Shown here in pieces: positions 1 to 9,500 of a stretch of 55,670 nt of DNA. The notes below the pieces were generated by a model. It was not told where the DNA came from, ran no database searches, and saw only the letters and a program-made list of their open reading frames with translations. How positions within the stretch are numbered: position 1 is the stretch's first letter; each line of letters begins with the position of its first letter. Origin of the DNA: Sphingobium amiense (GTDB lineage Bacteria > Pseudomonadota > Alphaproteobacteria > Sphingomonadales > Sphingomonadaceae); NCBI RefSeq assembly GCF_003967075.1, contig NZ_AP018667.1, forward strand, positions 1 through 55,670, in the 5' to 3' direction. The position numbers were made by a program, and so were the translations under genes.

Positions 1-714
1 ATGCAAACTGTATTCGAGGCCCTGGGAGGGGCGACGAGAGGGCGACGACCGGGCCGTCAGACCGGCCAGCGGGTCCATCGCTACAGCCGCACCGAGGAGG
101 GCCGGGAAGGGCGGTTCTGGCAGCCGTTCAATCCCAAGAATGTCGCCCGGTTCATGCAGGCGGCCGAGAAGTATGATCGGGTGAAACGGCTTGCCCACCG
201 GCGCGAGCGCAACAACCGCGAGAACGGGGCGATCGGCCATGTCGGGCTTGAGGTATTGCGCGAGCTGCTACGCCTGATCGACTACAAGACAGGCCGGCTC
301 GATCCGGCGATAGCGACGCTGGCGCTTCGCATCGGCCGCTCGATCGCGGCCGTGGTGGACGCGCTAAAGCGGCTCAAGGCGCATGGCTTCCTCGACTGGT
401 TGCGCCGCTATGTGCCGACCGGCAACGCGGGGCTGCGCGGCCCCCAGGTCAAGCAGACCTCGAATGCCTATCGTTTGATGCTCCCGCCGCAGGTTGAGCG
501 CGGCATGACCGCACCACCGCCAGAGGATGACAGCGATCGGCGACGGGTGGCGGCCGAGGAGGGCAGGGCGATGATCGCCGTGCTCCCCCTTGATGAGCAG
601 CCAGCCCAGCTCATTGACGATCCCGGCCTTGCCGCGATTCTTGCCCGGCTCGGGCGAGGGATTATGGACCAAGAACGTGATTCAGAGAGGCAGAATGAAT
701 CCCAGCAGAGTTAG
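1..714 (+). CDS. Putative plasmid replication protein (winged-helix type)
   Basis: A 237-residue basic protein. The middle (about residues 75-140) reads as a helix-turn-helix or winged-helix domain with the pattern RIGRSIAAVVDALKRLKAHG, and the Arg-rich N-terminus carries FWQPFNPKNVARF. I do not recognise a named Rep family with certainty. The replication role is inferred from position: it follows the parA/RHH module and a candidate antisense-RNA region if the sequence is circular. Only in a circle does the ATG at base 1 gain a Shine-Dalgarno sequence (GGGAGG, five bases upstream, at the window end), which supports this start. If the sequence is linear, the gene could be truncated at its 5' end. 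It could instead be a plasmid regulator. Confidence 0.55.
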   Translation: MQTVFEALGGATRGRRPGRQTGQRVHRYSRTEEGREGRFWQPFNPKNVARFMQAAEKYDRVKRLAHRRERNNRENGAIGHVGLEVLRELLRLIDYKTGRLDPAIATLALRIGRSIAAVVDALKRLKAHGFLDWLRRYVPTGNAGLRGPQVKQTSNAYRLMLPPQVERGMTAPPPEDDSDRRRVAAEEGRAMIAVLPLDEQPAQLIDDPGLAAILARLGRGIMDQERDSERQNESQQS

Positions 715-980
715 AAATATACAAGCGGAATTGGCCTAACGGCCAATACGTAGTTCGCTTCGTGCCGCCTACGGCGTCACAAGAGCGGCGCAAGCGCCGC
801 TGGCTAGGCGGAAAAGAAGTGGGGCAGGTGGCGACGGAATCACCCGCTACGGCCGCTCAGGAAAGCCGTGAGGGCAGGAGAGGGGCTTTCGACGTGTTAT
901 GGGTGGCGATGACGGCAAACTCCACCAGCGAGGCTTAAATCGACCCGGTGGTTTGCGGCCGAACTAGCCGCCCCAATCGC
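715..980. other. Intergenic region between the convergent rep-like gene and traG
   Basis: No gene is supported here. It holds two hairpins. One has arms at 730-736 and 741-747 (ATTGGCC/GGCCAAT). The other has 8-bp arms at 784-791 and 794-801 (AGCGGCGC/GCGCCGCT). Both lie between the convergent stop codons, so termination from both sides is the simplest role. Confidence 0.5.
784..801. terminator. GC-rich hairpin between convergent genes
   Basis: Perfect 8-bp stem AGCGGCGC/GCGCCGCT with a two-base loop. It lacks a clear T tract, so it is only a likely terminator. Confidence 0.4.
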
Positions 981-2624
981 TTACGCCGGATCGAACCGCC
1001 CGGCGAACTCGCGATTGTCGTAGTAACGCAGCTTGCCGGCGATGATCGGGCGCTGCCCGGCGAGGAACAGGAGCTGACGGTCGGGGCGGAGTGTGCGGAC
1101 TTCATCTGGGGTGAGCAGCGCGCGGCTGACGTGCTGCTGCCCGTAGGACAGGCCGCTTTCCTCCGCGTCGAGCGCGCGGCTCATGGTCTCGAACACGACG
1201 GTTTCCTGCCCGGCCAGATCGGAGACGAGCTTGGCGCTGTCCTGATCGTTGACCCCGAACACCTGGAGGACGCCGGCGTTCGACAGGAAGGTGCCGGCGC
1301 GCTGCCCGTAGAGCGCGCGGAGCTGGTGGACGTCCTGGAGGATCGGCCAGAGCTGGACGCCATAGCCCGCCATCAGCCCCATCGCGCGTTCGACCGGTTC
1401 AAGGCGGCCGAGCGCCGCGAACTCGTCGAGCAGGAACAGCACCGGCCAGGGCGGGCGACCGGGCGCGCGCGCCAGCTCGGTCAGGGCTTGCGCCACCATC
1501 AGCCGCAGCCAGCGGGCATAGCTGGCGAGCCGATCGGGCGGCAGCACGAGGAACACCGTCGCGGGCGCAGCCTTCAACCCGGCGAACGTGAAATCCGAGT
1601 GCCCCAGCACCGTCGCCATGCGGGGTGAATCGAGAAAATGCGTGTGGCGTTGCGCGGCCGACAGCACCCCGGCGGCTTCGCGATCGGATTTACCGAGCTG
1701 GCGGTTGGCAGCGCGCGCGACCAGGCCACCTTGCGCTTGCATGGCAGCGAGCTGCGCCGTCAATGCTGCCGGGGCGAGTGTGAGCCGGTCGCGCAGCGTT
1801 TCCAAGGTGCGGGTCGCGGGTGGTTCGGTGGTGACGATGTGGAGCAGGATGCCGGCGATCAGCGCCTTGGCTTCCTCGTTCCAATGCGCGTCGCCGGCTT
1901 CGCCGGGTGCGTCGTGGACCAGCGCGTCGGCGAGCGTCATGCAATCGTCGGCGAGATCGAGGCCGTGCGGGTCGATGCGATCGAGCGGATTGAAAGCGGC
2001 CGAGGACAGGCCGGTGACGCTGAACGGATCAAGGATATGGACCGCGCCGAACTTGCCGCGCTGGCGCGCAGCGATGCGGGCGTTCTCGCCTTTGGGGTCG
2101 ATGCAGACGACCGCGAACGGATATTCCAGCAGGTTGGGGATGATCGTGCCGACACCCTTGCCGGTGCGGGTGGGTGCGATCGTCAGCAGATGGGCGGGAC
2201 CTGCGTAGCGCATCGGCTTGCCGGTCTTCACGTCACGACCGATCAGCAGGCCGTGATCGTCGTTAAGCGCCTGGGCTTCCCCGGCTGTGGCAAAGCGGGC
2301 CGAACCATGCGTGTCGGCGCTATCACCATAATCGAACCGGCGAAGCAGGGGCAGGACGAACATCCAGACCATGACCAGCACTACGGCACCGCTGATCCCG
2401 AACACGCCAAGCTGAGCGACAGCGCCGTTCTTATCGAGGCCGAAGTACCAGATCGCCAGCATCAGCAGCAGGAATAGCGCGACGAACAGCACCATCGTGA
2501 ACAGGACCACGCCGATGATGTGCCGGGCGAACCGGAAAGGGGCGAGCAGGATGCCGAACAAGGCCCACATGGGGTTGGCACGGGCGGTGCGGGCGAGATT
2601 ACGGGTGGCGCGCGCAAGGCCCAT
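981..2624 (-). CDS. traG: Type IV secretion coupling protein (VirD4/TraG)
   Basis: 547 residues. Two N-terminal membrane segments (about residues 34-60 and 72-94) precede a cytoplasmic ATPase domain. The Walker A motif is APTRTGKGVGT at 150-160 and the Walker B motif is VLFLLDEFAALG near residue 400. This is the inner-membrane ATPase that brings relaxase-bound DNA to a type IV secretion channel. Length is slightly below the usual 600-700 residues, but both ends look intact. No relaxase or mating-pair genes are present in the window, so it is an orphan. An IS21-family element sits about 80 bases upstream of its start and may have removed or separated its former operon partners. Confidence 0.93.
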   Translation of the reverse strand: MGLARATRNLARTARANPMWALFGILLAPFRFARHIIGVVLFTMVLFVALFLLLMLAIWYFGLDKNGAVAQLGVFGISGAVVLVMVWMFVLPLLRRFDYGDSADTHGSARFATAGEAQALNDDHGLLIGRDVKTGKPMRYAGPAHLLTIAPTRTGKGVGTIIPNLLEYPFAVVCIDPKGENARIAARQRGKFGAVHILDPFSVTGLSSAAFNPLDRIDPHGLDLADDCMTLADALVHDAPGEAGDAHWNEEAKALIAGILLHIVTTEPPATRTLETLRDRLTLAPAALTAQLAAMQAQGGLVARAANRQLGKSDREAAGVLSAAQRHTHFLDSPRMATVLGHSDFTFAGLKAAPATVFLVLPPDRLASYARWLRLMVAQALTELARAPGRPPWPVLFLLDEFAALGRLEPVERAMGLMAGYGVQLWPILQDVHQLRALYGQRAGTFLSNAGVLQVFGVNDQDSAKLVSDLAGQETVVFETMSRALDAEESGLSYGQQHVSRALLTPDEVRTLRPDRQLLFLAGQRPIIAGKLRYYDNREFAGRFDPA

Positions 2625-2790
2625 GCTACTTCCCCAGCGGGAGCGTAATGACCGGGGCGTCGTGACGCTCGGAATATCCCAACATCAGAGTATGATAGCG
2701 TTCTGCTGTTGATTGCTGCTGAGAAGTGACCCGGGGTTTTCATCGAGAAGTGACCCACCTTGCGATTATGTTTCGGATGTCAGGGGTGGG

Positions 2791-3432
2791 TCAAGATGGG
2801 GTTTTCTCCTTCCGGGTTTTGGGCTGCTGAGCGGAGCTGTTCTTGAACCTGAAGCTGTCGTTGCCGGTCTCGAGGATGTGGCAGTGATGGGTGAGCCGAT
2901 CGAGGAGCGCGGTGGTCATCTTGGCATCTCCGAACACGGTGGCCCATTCGCTGAAGCTGAGGTTGGTGGTGATGATGACGCTGGTGCGCTCGTAAAGCTT
3001 GCTCAGCAGATGGAACAGCAGGGCGCCGCCTGAGGCGCTGAACGGCAGATAACCAAGCTCGTCGAGGATCACGAGATCGGAGTGGGCAAGCCTTCCGGCG
3101 ATCTGCCCTGCCTTGCCCTGCGCCTTCTCCTGTTCCAGCGCGTTGACCAGCTCGACCGTGGAGAAGAACCGCACGCGCTTGCGATGATGCTCGATGGCCT
3201 GGACGCCTAGGGCGGTGGCGATGTGGGTCTTGCCGGTTCCGGGTCCGCCGACCAGCACGATATTGTCGGCCACGTCCATAAACTCGCAGCGGTGAAGCTG
3301 GCGGACCAGCGCCTCGTTGACCTCGCTGCTGGCAAAGTCGAAGCTCGCCAGATCGCGATAGGCCGGGAACCGTGCGATCTTGAGCTGATAGGATACCGAC
3401 CGCACTTCCCGTTCGGCAGTCTCCGCCTTCAA
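2791..3432 (-). pseudogene. istB: IS21 helper ATPase IstB, 3' part
   Basis: This is the C-terminal 213 codons of IstB, the AAA+ ATPase that assists the IstA transposase. It holds the Walker A motif [10 protein letters not shown] and Walker B motif [10 protein letters not shown]. The first 48 codons lie at 7537-7682, beyond the inserted transposon. Joining at the TTCAA target site restores the frame through [13 protein letters not shown]. The split gene cannot give full-length IstB. Confidence 0.92.
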
Positions 3433-3466
3433 GGCCCAGTCGGCCCGAAGCTGCGATTTTGGTCAT
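3433..3466 (+). repeat. Left terminal inverted repeat of the first Tn3-family transposon
   Basis: It matches the complement of 7503-7536 at 33 of 34 positions and directly follows target copy TTCAA (3428-3432). Confidence 0.95.
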
Positions 3467-3554
3467 CTTGGAGAACACGTCGGGAACGGGCTGGTTGTTG
3501 TTGACGATCGCCCATGCGAGGAACGACGTTCCGCTCCGATAAGGGAGCGGCGTT

Positions 3555-6464
3555 ATGAGCCTTGGCGTTTCGAGTGGGGATCTGATCGGCTCCTGGAGCC
3601 TGAGTTTTTCGGACATCGCGTTCGTGACCGGCAAAGCGGAGACGGCACGACTGGGATTGGCGGTTCAGCTTAGATTTTTCGCCGGGCATGGCTTCTTTGT
3701 GCCGGATCATGCGTCGATACCCTCCGACGGTGTCTTGTATCTGGCGGAGCAACTTGGTCTCGATGCCAAATCCGTGAACCACTATGATTTTTCCGGGCGC
3801 ACCGCCCGCCGGCATTGCGCGGAGATTTTGCGGCATCTCGGGTTCCGCCGTATGACGCAGACGGATCGCAGGGCGTTGTCGAGGTGGATTTCCGACGATC
3901 TTTGTGCGGGCGGGCAGCCGATCAATGCCATGCTCGAGCATGTTTTCCTGTGGTGCCGCGACCGCCGTATCTATGGGCCGTCGCGCAAGGAGCTGGAACG
4001 CCTCGTCCGTTCGCAACGACACCTCTATCTGGAGGCCCTGTTGGCCCGAGTCCGCGATCGGCTTGCGCCGGATGCGGTCGCCTTGCTGGAAGCCTCGCTC
4101 GCCGATCCCGATGGCCCGACCGGCTTCAACACGATGAAGGGGGATGCAGGTCAGGCGACGCTCGAAAACATTCTTGGCGTGACCGCCAAACTCGCCTTTA
4201 TCCAACGGCTTGCTCTTCCCCGAGATTTCCTATCGGTCACGGGCAAGGCATGGGTCGATCAGATCGTTCGCCGGGTTGCCGGCGAGAAAGCCTCGGAGAT
4301 GCGCCGGCATGTACCGGCGCGCCAGCTCGGGCTCTATGCCGTTTATCTGATGGCGCGGGAAGCTCAGCTTACGGATGCGATGGTCGACCTGCTGATCGAG
4401 ACGGTCCATAAGATCGGATCGCGCTCGAAACGCAAGGTGGTGGGCGATATCGCGAAAGACATCGAGCGGGTCTATGGCAAGGAGCGACTCCTGGTCGAGA
4501 TTGCCAGCGCTTCGATCGACGATCCATCCGGGCGCATCTGCGATGTCATTTTCCCAATCGCCGGCAAGGACAAACTGGCGGCGATCATCAAGGAAAGCCA
4601 GGCAAAGGGCGCCTTGGATCGGCGGATCTACAAGGTGATGCGGAGGTCATGGGCCAATCATTATCGCCGTATGCTGCCAAGCCTGCTTTCGGCACTGGAG
4701 TTCCGGTCGAACAACGCCGTGTGGCGTCCGGTGCTGGCGGCCCTGGACTGGATCAGAAGCAAAGTGGATGATGGATGCCGCTACGTGCCGCCGCACGCAG
4801 TGCCGGTCGACGAGGTCATTCCGGCGAGATGGCGCAGTTCCGTCATTGATGAAGAGGGGCGCGTAAACCGGATCAGTTATGAGCTTTGTGTCCTCGCGCA
4901 ACTGCGCGATCGCATCCGTTCTAAGGAAATCTGGGTTGTCGGGGCGGACCGATACCGCAATCCCGATGACGATCTTCCCAAGGACTTCGATGCGCGGCGA
5001 GAAGCATATTACACAGGATTGAACCTGACGGCGGATGCGCGTGCATTTTCAAGCGCCATCCGGGAAGAGCTTGCTCAGGAACTGTTGCTCCTCAATGCCA
5101 ATATTCCCCGGAACGACAAGGTTCGGCTGCTGTGGCGCGGCGAGAACCGTATATCTCTCACCCCGTTCAAACCCTTGCCCGAACCCAGGGGTCTCGCCTC
5201 GATCAAGACCGAGATCGGCCAACGCTGGCCGATGACCGGGCTGCTCGACGTACTGAAGGAGGCTGCCCTTGATACGGGACTTCTCGAAGCGTTCGAAACA
5301 TCGGCCTCGCGTGTTGCACTGCCGAAAACCGCGCTGGATCAACGTCTCCTGCTATGCCTCTACGGCCTGGGAACGAATGCCGGGCTCAAGCGGATCGCCG
5401 GCGCCACCCCCGATGTCAGCTATGAAGAGCTGCTGCATGTCCATCGCCGCTTCGTTCATGCCGCGGCGCTCAAGGAGGCGTGTGCCAGGGTTGCGAATGC
5501 GACCCTGGCAATCCGCAATGCTGCAGTCTGGGGGGACGCCGGCACGGCCTGTGCGTCAGATTCCACAAAGTTCGGAGCCTGGGATCGCAACCTGATGACG
5601 GAATGGCATGCGCGTTATGGTGGACGGGGCGTCATGATCTACTGGCATGTCGAACGACGCGCGACATGCGTCTATTCCCAGCTCAAGCGCTGCTCTTCCT
5701 CCGAGGTCGCCTCCATGATCGAGGGCGTGCTGCGCCATTGCACCGACATGGAAATCCAGCGACAATATGTTGATAGTCATGGCCAAAGCGCGGTTGGCTT
5801 TGCATTTTGCCGGCTTCTCGGATTTGAGCTTGCACCCCGCCTGAAAGCGATCGCTCGCCAGAAGCTGGCTCTTCCCGATGTCGGCATGCGAACGCGGCTT
5901 CCCCACTTGCAGCCGATCCTCTCCAGTCCGATCAACTGGGATGAGATCGAGCAGCAATATGACGAGATGGTCAAATATGCAGCCGCGATGCAGACAAAAA
6001 CCGCCGACCCGGAGGCGATCCTGCGCCGGTTTAGCCGCTCCGAGGTGATGCACCCGACCTACAAGGCGTTGAGTGAGCTGGGCCGCGCGGTCAAGACGAT
6101 CTTCCTGTGCCGGTATCTGCGCGAGGAGTCCTTCCGCCGCGAAATTCATGAAGGCCTGAATGTCGTTGAAAACTGGAACAGTGCCAATGGGTTCGTTTTC
6201 TTCGGCAAGGGCGGCGAGATCGCCACTAACCGCATCGATGAGCAGCAGCTCTCGGTCCTGGCGCTACATTTGCTGCAAGCGTCGCTTGTCTATGTGAACA
6301 CCCGAATGCTTCAGAGCGTGCTGGTGGAACCGAAATGGACGGGCCGGATGACGCCGGATGATTATCGCGGCCTCACACCGCTGATTTACAGCCACGTCAA
6401 TCCTTATGGCCGCTTCGACCTCGATCTGAATAGCCGGATCGATTTTGGGCGGCTTGCTGCCTGA
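3555..6464 (+). CDS. tnpA: Tn3-family transposase TnpA
   Basis: 969 residues, the normal Tn3 TnpA size. The N-terminus has the family pattern [16 protein letters not shown]. The C-terminal catalytic region includes [24 protein letters not shown] and [11 protein letters not shown], which align with the three acidic DDE positions. It ends in [14 protein letters not shown], a typical Tn3 tail. The ATG follows GGGAGCGGCGTT, a usable ribosome site. The gene appears intact. Confidence 0.95.
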   Translation: MSLGVSSGDLIGSWSLSFSDIAFVTGKAETARLGLAVQLRFFAGHGFFVPDHASIPSDGVLYLAEQLGLDAKSVNHYDFSGRTARRHCAEILRHLGFRRMTQTDRRALSRWISDDLCAGGQPINAMLEHVFLWCRDRRIYGPSRKELERLVRSQRHLYLEALLARVRDRLAPDAVALLEASLADPDGPTGFNTMKGDAGQATLENILGVTAKLAFIQRLALPRDFLSVTGKAWVDQIVRRVAGEKASEMRRHVPARQLGLYAVYLMAREAQLTDAMVDLLIETVHKIGSRSKRKVVGDIAKDIERVYGKERLLVEIASASIDDPSGRICDVIFPIAGKDKLAAIIKESQAKGALDRRIYKVMRRSWANHYRRMLPSLLSALEFRSNNAVWRPVLAALDWIRSKVDDGCRYVPPHAVPVDEVIPARWRSSVIDEEGRVNRISYELCVLAQLRDRIRSKEIWVVGADRYRNPDDDLPKDFDARREAYYTGLNLTADARAFSSAIREELAQELLLLNANIPRNDKVRLLWRGENRISLTPFKPLPEPRGLASIKTEIGQRWPMTGLLDVLKEAALDTGLLEAFETSASRVALPKTALDQRLLLCLYGLGTNAGLKRIAGATPDVSYEELLHVHRRFVHAAALKEACARVANATLAIRNAAVWGDAGTACASDSTKFGAWDRNLMTEWHARYGGRGVMIYWHVERRATCVYSQLKRCSSSEVASMIEGVLRHCTDMEIQRQYVDSHGQSAVGFAFCRLLGFELAPRLKAIARQKLALPDVGMRTRLPHLQPILSSPINWDEIEQQYDEMVKYAAAMQTKTADPEAILRRFSRSEVMHPTYKALSELGRAVKTIFLCRYLREESFRREIHEGLNVVENWNSANGFVFFGKGGEIATNRIDEQQLSVLALHLLQASLVYVNTRMLQSVLVEPKWTGRMTPDDYRGLTPLIYSHVNPYGRFDLDLNSRIDFGRLAA

Positions 6465-6606
6465 CCGGGGCCTTTCCGCTCGCACCATTTGGGTGCACCC
6501 GAACGTGACGATCGGAAGTGACATATACGACATGTCACAAAAGGGTGGTTCCGTCACCAATGTTACTGTACGAGGGCAAAGCCACCCTAATGTGACGGAT
6601 TTGCCC
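6465..6606 (+). promoter_or_regulatory. Candidate res site and promoter region of the transposon
   Basis: The 142-bp gap between tnpA and tnpR contains the inverted pair GTGACAT (6518-6524) and ATGTCAC (6532-6538), plus further GTGAC and GTCAC half-sites. That is how resolvase subsites usually look. The exact subsite limits are not defined by sequence alone. Confidence 0.55.
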
Positions 6607-7473
6607 ATGACCCGCGTCGGCTACGCCCGCGTCAGCACCATCGACCAGGATCTCGACATCCAGGTTGCCCGGTTGAAGGCAGCGGGCTGTGAAATCCTCC
6701 GCTCCGAAACAGGCTCGGGCGCATCGCGCACTGGACGCACGGAGCTTGAGACGATCATGCAGTTCCTGCGCGCCGATGACGAACTCGTCGTCCTGCGTCT
6801 CGATCGGCTCGGTCGCTCCACACGCGATGTTCTCAATCTGGTTCATGAACTCGACCAGAAGGGAGCCTCATTGCGGGTGCTTGAGCCGGAGGTGACGACG
6901 GCCGGAAGCATGGGGCGGATGGTGATCACCATTCTGGGCATGGTCGCGGACATGGAACTGACGTTCATCAAGGACCGGCAGCGCGCCGGGATCGAGGCGG
7001 CGCGCGCCGAAGGCGTCTACAAAGGCCGGAAGAAAAACATCGATGACGATGAAATCCGACGCCGGATCACCGCCGGCGCGAGCAAGGCCAGCGTCGCGCG
7101 CGACCTCAAGATCTCAAGAATGACCGTCTATCGGGCGCTTGACGTCATTCCTTCAAGGATCGGGCTGCCGGAAAAGCCGCCTTCTGTCACCATCGCCCTG
7201 CATCTGACCATCGAGAACTTCAACAAGCATGGTCGTGGCAGAAAGCCCGCTCGCGAGCGCATTGAGGCGATGCTGGAGCGGGATTACCAGATGCAAAAGA
7301 CCGGGAACTGCGATTACACGCTGACCGTCGCCTATGATCAGGGTGCCGATGGCGTCAGCCTCGATGATGAGATCGCATCTCTCCAGACAGAGATGTTCAA
7401 CATCGCAGAGAGCTACAGGTGCTCGATCGAGACCGATGTTTACGAGATTGGAGGACAAGAGCGAGCCTGGTAG
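6607..7473 (+). CDS. tnpR: Serine resolvase with extended C-terminus
   Basis: 288 residues from the ATG at 6607. An open frame continues upstream to 6445, but MTRVGYARVST is the standard resolvase N-terminus, with Ser in RVST as nucleophile. The catalytic domain (about 1-130) carries LVVLRLDRLGRS. An HTH follows (ASVARDLKISRMTVYRAL, about 160-178). About 108 more residues come after it, where ordinary Tn3 resolvases stop. That tail, starting IPSRIGLPEKPPSV, matches no domain I recognise. Confidence 0.92.
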   Translation: MTRVGYARVSTIDQDLDIQVARLKAAGCEILRSETGSGASRTGRTELETIMQFLRADDELVVLRLDRLGRSTRDVLNLVHELDQKGASLRVLEPEVTTAGSMGRMVITILGMVADMELTFIKDRQRAGIEAARAEGVYKGRKKNIDDDEIRRRITAGASKASVARDLKISRMTVYRALDVIPSRIGLPEKPPSVTIALHLTIENFNKHGRGRKPARERIEAMLERDYQMQKTGNCDYTLTVAYDQGADGVSLDDEIASLQTEMFNIAESYRCSIETDVYEIGGQERAW

Positions 7474-7502
7474 ATCGCCATGTTCAATCTTTGTTCTTCA
7501 AC

Positions 7503-7536
7503 ATGGCCAAAATCGCAGCTTCGGGCCGACTGGGCC
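7503..7536 (-). repeat. Right terminal inverted repeat of the first Tn3-family transposon
   Basis: Inverted partner of 3433-3466, directly followed by the second target copy TTCAA (7537-7541). Confidence 0.95.
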
Positions 7537-7682
7537 TTCAAAAGCTGGGACAGGATCGGGACGGCCGCGTCGAACGCGGGCGCGCCTTGCTCCATGAGAT
7601 CGGTGACGGCCTGCGCCATGCCATGCATCTTGAGGCTGCGCAGCATGACGATGATGGCGCCGCTGGCGGGATCATGACGCAT
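7537..7682 (-). pseudogene. istB: IS21 helper ATPase IstB, 5' part
   Basis: This part encodes the first 48 codons, starting MRHDPASGAIIVMLR and ending SQLLK at the transposon junction. The ATG at 7680-7682 overlaps the end of istA by 11 bases, the usual IS21 arrangement. The remainder of the gene is at 2791-3432. Confidence 0.9.
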
Positions 7683-9204
7683 GGCGGTTCTCCCCGCGCA
7701 GCGCATCATAGCGTTCCACATTGGCAAGGGGCTCGCTGACCAGCCTCAGCGCCTGGGGCGCCGTGATCGGCGGTGTCGTCAGCGGCTTGCCGTCGATCAG
7801 CCGGTGCAGCAAGTTGAGGATATGGGTTTTGGTCGGAACACCGGACTCCAGCGCCATGGTAACCGCGCGCAGTACGACCTGCTCGTCATGATGCAGCACC
7901 AGGGCAAGGATCTCGACCATCTCTCTGTCGCCGCCGGGAGCGCGCAACAGATGGCGCTGTAACCGCTGGAAGGCATCGGGCATCTCTAGGAACGGCGCGC
8001 CATTGCGCAGGGCGCCAGGCTTGCGCTGGACCACTGCCAGATAATGGCGCCAGTCATAAACAGTGCGTCCTGGCCCATCATGGGATCGTTCGATGATGCG
8101 CTGGTGTTCGCACAGCAACTGCCCCTCGGCCACCACGAGGAAGCGGTCGGGATAGAGCCGCACGCTGACAGGGCGGTTGGCAAAGGATGCCGGCACGCTG
8201 TAGCGGTTGCGCTCCAGATGGACGAGGCAGGTCGGTGAGACCCGCTTGCCATATTCGACAAAGCCGTCGAACGGCCTGCCCATCGGCATCAGGCTTGCCA
8301 CCTCCTCGGCCCAGGCATCAGCGACAGAGCCCGGTTCGATCCCGTGCGGGATATCCTGCCACAGCGCCTTGCAGCGATCCTCCAGCCAGCTGTTCAGGGC
8401 GTCGAGCGTCTCGGTCTGGGGAACGGGCTGCCACAGGCGATGCCGCGCATCCTGGACGTTCTTCTCGACCTGCCCCTTCTCCCAACCCGCTGCCGGATTA
8501 CAGAACTCTGCCTCGAACAGATAATGGCTCACCATCGTGAGGAAGCGGGCGTTGACGGTCCGATCCTTGCCGCGCCCGACCTTGTCGACGGCAGTGCGCA
8601 TGTTGTCATAGATGCCGCGGCGCGGCACCCCGCCCAGCACGCGGAACGCGTGATTATGGGCGTCGAACAGCATCTCGTGGGTCTGGAGCAGATAGGCTCG
8701 AACGAAGAAGGCCCGGCTGTAGCTGAGCTTGAAGTGTGCAACCTGCAGCTTGGTGCGGACACCATCGATGATCGCCCAGTCCTCGCTCCAGTCAAACTGG
8801 AATGCTTCACCCGGTGCGAACGACAACGGCACGAAGGTGCCCTTGCCGCTCATCTGCTGCTGGCGGCGATAATCATCGCGCCAGGCACGAGCAAAGGCCG
8901 CGACACGGCCATAGGACCCGTCAAAGCCCAGGCTCACCAGATCGGCATGCAACTGCTTGATCGTGCGCTTCTGCTTGCGCGATCGGCCCATCTCTCGCCT
9001 GAGCCAGACCGTCAGCCGATCGACGAACGGATCCAGCTTGCTCGGCCGCTCGGGCACTTTGAACTGCGGCTCGACTGTGTCTGACCGCAGATATTTACGG
9101 ACCGTGTTGCGGGATAGACCGGTACGCTTGGCTATCTCCCGGATCGACAGATGATCGCGGTAATGCCAGCGCCGGATGACGCTCAATAATGCCATGTCCA
9201 ACAC
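7672..9204 (-). CDS. istA: IS21-family transposase IstA
   Basis: 510 residues. The N-terminal HTH reads LSIREIAKRTGLSRNTVRKY (about 20-39). The DDE core includes FQFDWSED, IYDNMRTAVDK and GWEKGQVEKNV. Length and motifs match full-length IstA, so the transposase looks intact even though its partner istB is split. Confidence 0.93.
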   Translation of the reverse strand: MLDMALLSVIRRWHYRDHLSIREIAKRTGLSRNTVRKYLRSDTVEPQFKVPERPSKLDPFVDRLTVWLRREMGRSRKQKRTIKQLHADLVSLGFDGSYGRVAAFARAWRDDYRRQQQMSGKGTFVPLSFAPGEAFQFDWSEDWAIIDGVRTKLQVAHFKLSYSRAFFVRAYLLQTHEMLFDAHNHAFRVLGGVPRRGIYDNMRTAVDKVGRGKDRTVNARFLTMVSHYLFEAEFCNPAAGWEKGQVEKNVQDARHRLWQPVPQTETLDALNSWLEDRCKALWQDIPHGIEPGSVADAWAEEVASLMPMGRPFDGFVEYGKRVSPTCLVHLERNRYSVPASFANRPVSVRLYPDRFLVVAEGQLLCEHQRIIERSHDGPGRTVYDWRHYLAVVQRKPGALRNGAPFLEMPDAFQRLQRHLLRAPGGDREMVEILALVLHHDEQVVLRAVTMALESGVPTKTHILNLLHRLIDGKPLTTPPITAPQALRLVSEPLANVERYDALRGENRHAS

Positions 9205-9305
9205 TCCATGGTCCCCCGCTCAAAGCCAGGGACGTGTTCAAACATGGGTCACTTCTCAGTGAAAATTACTGGCTTCCCCGGGTCACTTCTCAGCGGCAAT
9301 CAACA

Positions 9306-9500
9306 GATGGCATCATCGACGCCTGCTGCCCCGGAGTGAAGAAGCCGCCGCTGGTATCGGCTACGCTTTTTGTGATAGCATCGGCCGACGGGGGGCGCGA
9401 TCCACGAATATCGGCAATTCTGAATGACTTCCCGGCATTCAGGTCGTGCGACGCTTTCATTCCGAGTCATAGATAAAAACTTAGGATTGGGGAGACAAAG
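9306..9500 (+). promoter_or_regulatory. Upstream region of the MFS gene
   Basis: 195 bp between the IS21 end and the permease start. It holds an inverted pair CTGAATG (9420-9426) and CATTCAG (9436-9442) and a Shine-Dalgarno GGGGAG before the GTG. The pair could be an operator. No promoter hexamers are clear. Confidence 0.3.

Larger units (their letters stand above)
3433..7536. mobile_element. Tn3-family transposon (4104 bp) inside istB
   Basis: The 34-bp terminal inverted repeats at 3433-3466 and 7503-7536 start GGCCCAGTCGGCCCGAAG and differ at one base. Flanking 5-bp direct repeats TTCAA lie at 3428-3432 and 7537-7541, the hallmark of Tn3-type insertion. The element holds only tnpA and tnpR, read in the same direction, with a res-like region between. 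No cargo gene is present. Confidence 0.95.
2707..9305. mobile_element. IS21-family element interrupted by a Tn3-family transposon
   Basis: The ends are inverted copies: TGTTGATTGC at 2707-2716 and its complement at 9296-9305, each followed inward by GCTGAGAAGTGACCC. A second GAGAAGTGACCC copy lies further in at each end, giving the multiple terminal repeats typical of IS21. Inside are istA (7672-9204, minus strand) and istB, split into 7537-7682 and 2791-3432. I found no matching target duplication just outside the ends. Without the inserted transposon the element would be about 2.5 kb, a normal IS21 size. Confidence 0.9.
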
